Part shown: positions 31,050-33,643 of the stretch, in pieces
Layout of the letters: every line of letters starts with the position of its first letter
Position numbering within the stretch: the first letter of the stretch is position 1
Origin: Perkinsus chesapeaki
Lineage: Eukaryota; Perkinsozoa; Perkinsida; Perkinsidae
NCBI GenBank assembly: GCA_013115145.1
Contig: JAAPAO010000390.1
Coordinates: 1-33,643, forward strand
Direction: 5' to 3'
DNA length: 33,643 nucleotides
Notes under the pieces: generated by a model
What the model saw: the letters and a program-made list of their open reading frames with translations, nothing else
Database searches by the model: none
What the model was told of the DNA's origin: nothing
Made by a program: the position numbers and the translations under genes

Positions 31050-33138
31050 TTATGACCAATAATGCCTCCCTATTAATATCACCTTTAACAACACTTGTTG
31101 CATTCTTTCCAACGCATTAACCTGCGATAACGTCATATCCAGCTCCTTCGCTGCCGTTCCATTATGCAACATTCGCTCCAAGTCCTCACCATCATAAGAC
31201 TTAGCTGACATCAGCAGCGATGCCCTCCTCAATCCCATCAACTCCAACCATGCTGCAATCTCAAACCTGTCCATACAGTGCAGTGGCAGTATAGCGGAGT
31301 CATATAGTTCAGGCAGGTCCGGTCCGGTCTGTAATGGTACCCTCCCAACTGGTGACATATTCATCATATGATATCGCCATTCCTCCGCCCTCCTAACATG
31401 TACTTTATACACACATTCCTTGCGTTCAACACCGTCCTTGTCTCTAGCAACCCATACAGAGTTGATCGGCTGCGTGAACGGTGATATCGATATACCCGAC
31501 ACAAGTTTGCCTTTATCAAACTGTCCCATTTGCCATACCGCATCTTCCGTAACTTTAAAGCCGTATCCAGTGAACTCGTCCTGAACCCATTCCCCCTCAT
31601 ATGATTCAGCACTGAGCTCCCCCACATGCGCGCCTTCTGCTTGTATCCAAAAGCGTCCAAAGCCTTCTCTTTTACTATCGACCAGTTCCCCTGTATAAGC
31701 GCCCCTCCTAGGGTCATTCTCATACCACACAGATCCATACCCGTTTATCTGGTCCTGTTGTGGATCGAAGTTCTCTCTGAGCCAGTGTGGAAACTTCCCA
31801 ACTGGATGCATCGGCCCCTCAGCTGGCAACAACGTCGAGAACCGTGCCCGAAACACCGCTGCTGCCCTCGGTGCGTATGTAGATATTATATACCGATTAT
31901 TAACAAATTTTCCATCAGAAGTGACAAGCTCAGCTTGGCGCACTTTAAAGCCAGCAGTCATTATCAATAGATGGAGGAAGGCGGCCAGTCCCGCTTGGTT
32001 CACACTCGTCACCTCAGCTCCAAAAATATATCCCCATGTACCTGGGCGACGGGGCCGATATCCACGATGTCGGGGCAAAGCCACTGGCCTATCGCATCTG
32101 GTACGAGGCCACTCTAATGGTAGATTCCGAATAGAATGATAACTTTCGACCAATTTAAACTTCTTTAGCGATATCAAATCTTCTATACCTGACAAGGTAG
32201 CTGATGTCCAGTAACTGGTATCGTACTACATAGGAGCCCGTTCTCCGGTGCATCATCGGTCGGTGCTCCAATAAGGTTAGGGTTATCGCAGGTATCATAT
32301 AAATGGGCTCGCTGCATCACAGACCTATTCAGAAAGACACACTACCATATCATTATAACTATGAAGAACAACTTACTCGAGGCTCTCTCGAATGGTAGCA
32401 AACGTGGCCGATTGATGATCGAATGCACTGGTGGATGGTGCTAGGCCAAAGTACCCAACGAACCCGATGCCTCCACGTCCACCAGAGTAATCATAAAAAC
32501 TCTAACATGAATTATTTAATAGGTCGAATCACCACCCTGTCTCCTCCTCCTTCTTACCTTGCTGGCCACAGGATTGCCCAAGAGGTCGCCATCGCCCATC
32601 ATATATATCCGCCCTCTTAACATATCCATCCCCCTCCAAGCCAACCATGTAAGCATTCTTTGCAGCACTCTATCAGTTAGATCAGCAGCGTGTAGCTGGA
32701 CAACTTGATCATCTTTTGATATGTGTTTGCAGTCCACTGTAGCACGTACCACGGGATTGGTACGGTCAACAGTAGTAAGACTAACAAGCCTTGGCGGAGG
32801 GTTTTTGAACGATGTCGGTGGCTGTGGTATAGCAGCCAACGCCGATCCTGATGTGACATAAAGGCAACAACACATTGTCATTATAATTTACTTCTCCGTG
32901 CTGCCGACCAACCTTCACTATTCTTTCGTTTAGTATGCATGGTGGAAGTCTCACTATGGATGGTACCGTTAGTCGGTGGCTCTTCTCCATCATCAAAGCC
33001 CTTCATTTCAAATGACATATGCCCACCGCCGTCCCGCTCTTTACGGTATTTCTCTTCAGCATAAGATATGGATTCAGCGGATGATGTTAGGCTTTGTACA
33101 GAGCCTTCATCATGACCTCTATGATTGGCAACTATCAT
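31050..33138 (-). CDS. MORN-repeat protein with C-terminal SAM-like domain
   Basis: Five exons, 33138-32892, 32847-32558, 32501-32377, 32324-32230 and 32188-31050, join in frame to 631 aa with introns of 41-56 nt. The start ATG gives MIVANHRGHDEG; the first 90 residues are charged and disordered-looking. Residues about 90-410 have no domain I recognise. MORN repeats lie at about 417-433 (YTGELVDSKREGFGRFW) and 449-463 (YEGEWVQDEFTGYGF), with a weaker third. About 559-622 resembles a SAM domain (FEIAAWLELMGLRRASLLMS...LSQVNALERMQQVL). MORN modules bind lipids or proteins at membranes and cytoskeleton, and SAM domains oligomerise, so a cortical or membrane scaffold is inferred. Its 5' end faces the DDX6 gene 265 bp away. 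Confidence 0.72.
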
Positions 33139-33403
33139 CGTACTACTACCCAACAACAATACCTTAACTGTTATAGCTCACTCGGCGCAACGCAAAACGT
33201 TCGAGTGTCGAAACATGTAGTGCTGCTGGACCTTGAGAGTACTGCAGACGTTCGGAGCAGTGGGGGGATGGGCTGTGAAGTAGCGAGATGTACAAATCTT
33301 GAATTCTTGCTTCATCTTGGAGACTCTCAAAGCCAACACTCGTGAACACATCCACAGTTCGTGTTATTGGTTAAAGCGTCTATCGCCTCCGATCGCTTAT
33401 AAT
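33139..33403. promoter_or_regulatory. Divergent promoter region
   Basis: These 265 bp lie between two start codons facing away from each other (MORN-SAM at 33138 on the minus strand, DDX6-like at 33404 on the plus strand). The region must hold both 5' UTRs and both promoters. TTATAATATG directly precedes the helicase ATG. No other element was recognised. Confidence 0.5.
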
Positions 33404-33643
33404 ATGCCCACTACTACTGCCAATTCAGCTCAGATTGGCACCTCTACCAAACCCTTAGTCCAGAAGGAACAAGCCAGTCCCGATGATAACGCCACTACGG
33501 GCGTCACGGAGGCTACCAAAGAGTTGCTTACTTCTGATGACTGGAAGACTAAGATTAACCGCCCTACCGTTGATACTCGTGTGAAGACTACCGATGTTAC
33601 TGCTACTAAGGGTAACGATTTTGAGGACTACTTTTTGAAGCGC
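33404..33643 (+). CDS. DDX6/Dhh1 RNA helicase, N-terminal part
   Basis: The ATG at 33404 opens 80 codons that run off the window. The first about 45 residues are low-complexity (Thr, Ala, Ser). Then [37 protein letters not shown] follows in short blocks: DWKxxxxxPxxDTRxxTxDVTxTKGNxFEDxxLKR, the conserved lead-in to the Q motif of DDX6, Dhh1 and CGH-1 helicases. These act in P-bodies in decapping and translational repression. The helicase core lies beyond the window. This is the only protein gene on the plus strand here. Confidence 0.88.
   Translation, partial: MPTTTANSAQIGTSTKPLVQKEQASPDDNATTGVTEATKELLTSDDWKTKINRPTVDTRVKTTDVTATKGNDFEDYFLKR

Noticed and set aside
1-33643. CRISPR arrays, bacterial operons or phage genes
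   Set aside because: No regularly spaced repeats, no ribosome-binding sites and pervasive spliceosomal introns, so the DNA is eukaryotic.
1-33643. A dinoflagellate/Perkinsus spliced-leader RNA gene
   Set aside because: I looked for the 21-22-nt leader ending in GGCTCAAG and did not see it on either strand, so this cannot be used to support the taxon.

Overview
The window looks like nuclear DNA of an intron-rich protist. Most genes are broken by many tiny GT-AG introns. I could place exons so that reading frames close across 12 to 16 introns per gene for cpn60 and mS29. The mix of mitochondrial-ribosome, plastid-type chaperonin, MORN and RCC1 genes, plus a chaperonin leader of the complex-plastid type, suggests an alveolate. 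A Perkinsus-like organism is my best guess, but this is inference. There are no bacterial operons, ribosome binding sites or CRISPR arrays. Every protein gene except the last is on the minus strand.

Layout. 1-1858: repeats, with a decayed Tc1/mariner element at 806-1512. 1859-3153: GH18 chitinase-like gene with signal peptide and GPI-like tail. 3551-8930: leucine-rich-repeat protein with a degenerate kinase domain, preceded by exons that may be its N-terminus or a separate gene. 9160-11717: unrecognised multi-exon gene with an acidic Ser-rich tail. 11905-13828: UDP-glucuronate decarboxylase in 9 exons. 14029-14924: unrecognised 192-aa protein whose longest intron holds a plus-strand tRNA-Glu. 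15316-17105: two adjacent intronless genes with two and three PAM2 motifs. 17558-20309: mitochondrial ribosomal protein mS29/DAP3 in 17 exons. 20429-21531: S-adenosylmethionine-type mitochondrial carrier. 21669-25547: intronless 1292-aa RCC1-repeat protein with a myristoylation-type N-terminus. 25733-29190: group I chaperonin with a signal-peptide leader, and a tRNA-like Pol III unit in its 623-nt intron. 29360-30705: TKL-like kinase. 31050-33138: MORN plus SAM-like protein. 33404 to the end: start of a DDX6/Dhh1 helicase, divergent from the MORN gene.

The genes do not form one pathway. Shared themes are organelle function (mS29, SAM carrier, Cpn60) and mRNA regulation (PAM2 proteins, DDX6). 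The points most worth following are the PAM2 gene pair, the pseudokinase-LRR gene, the leader-bearing divergent Cpn60, and the pattern that most introns are 31-58 nt while two of the unusually long ones hold Pol III units on the opposite strand. Exon coordinates come from reading frames, splice signals and family conservation only; no transcript data were available.
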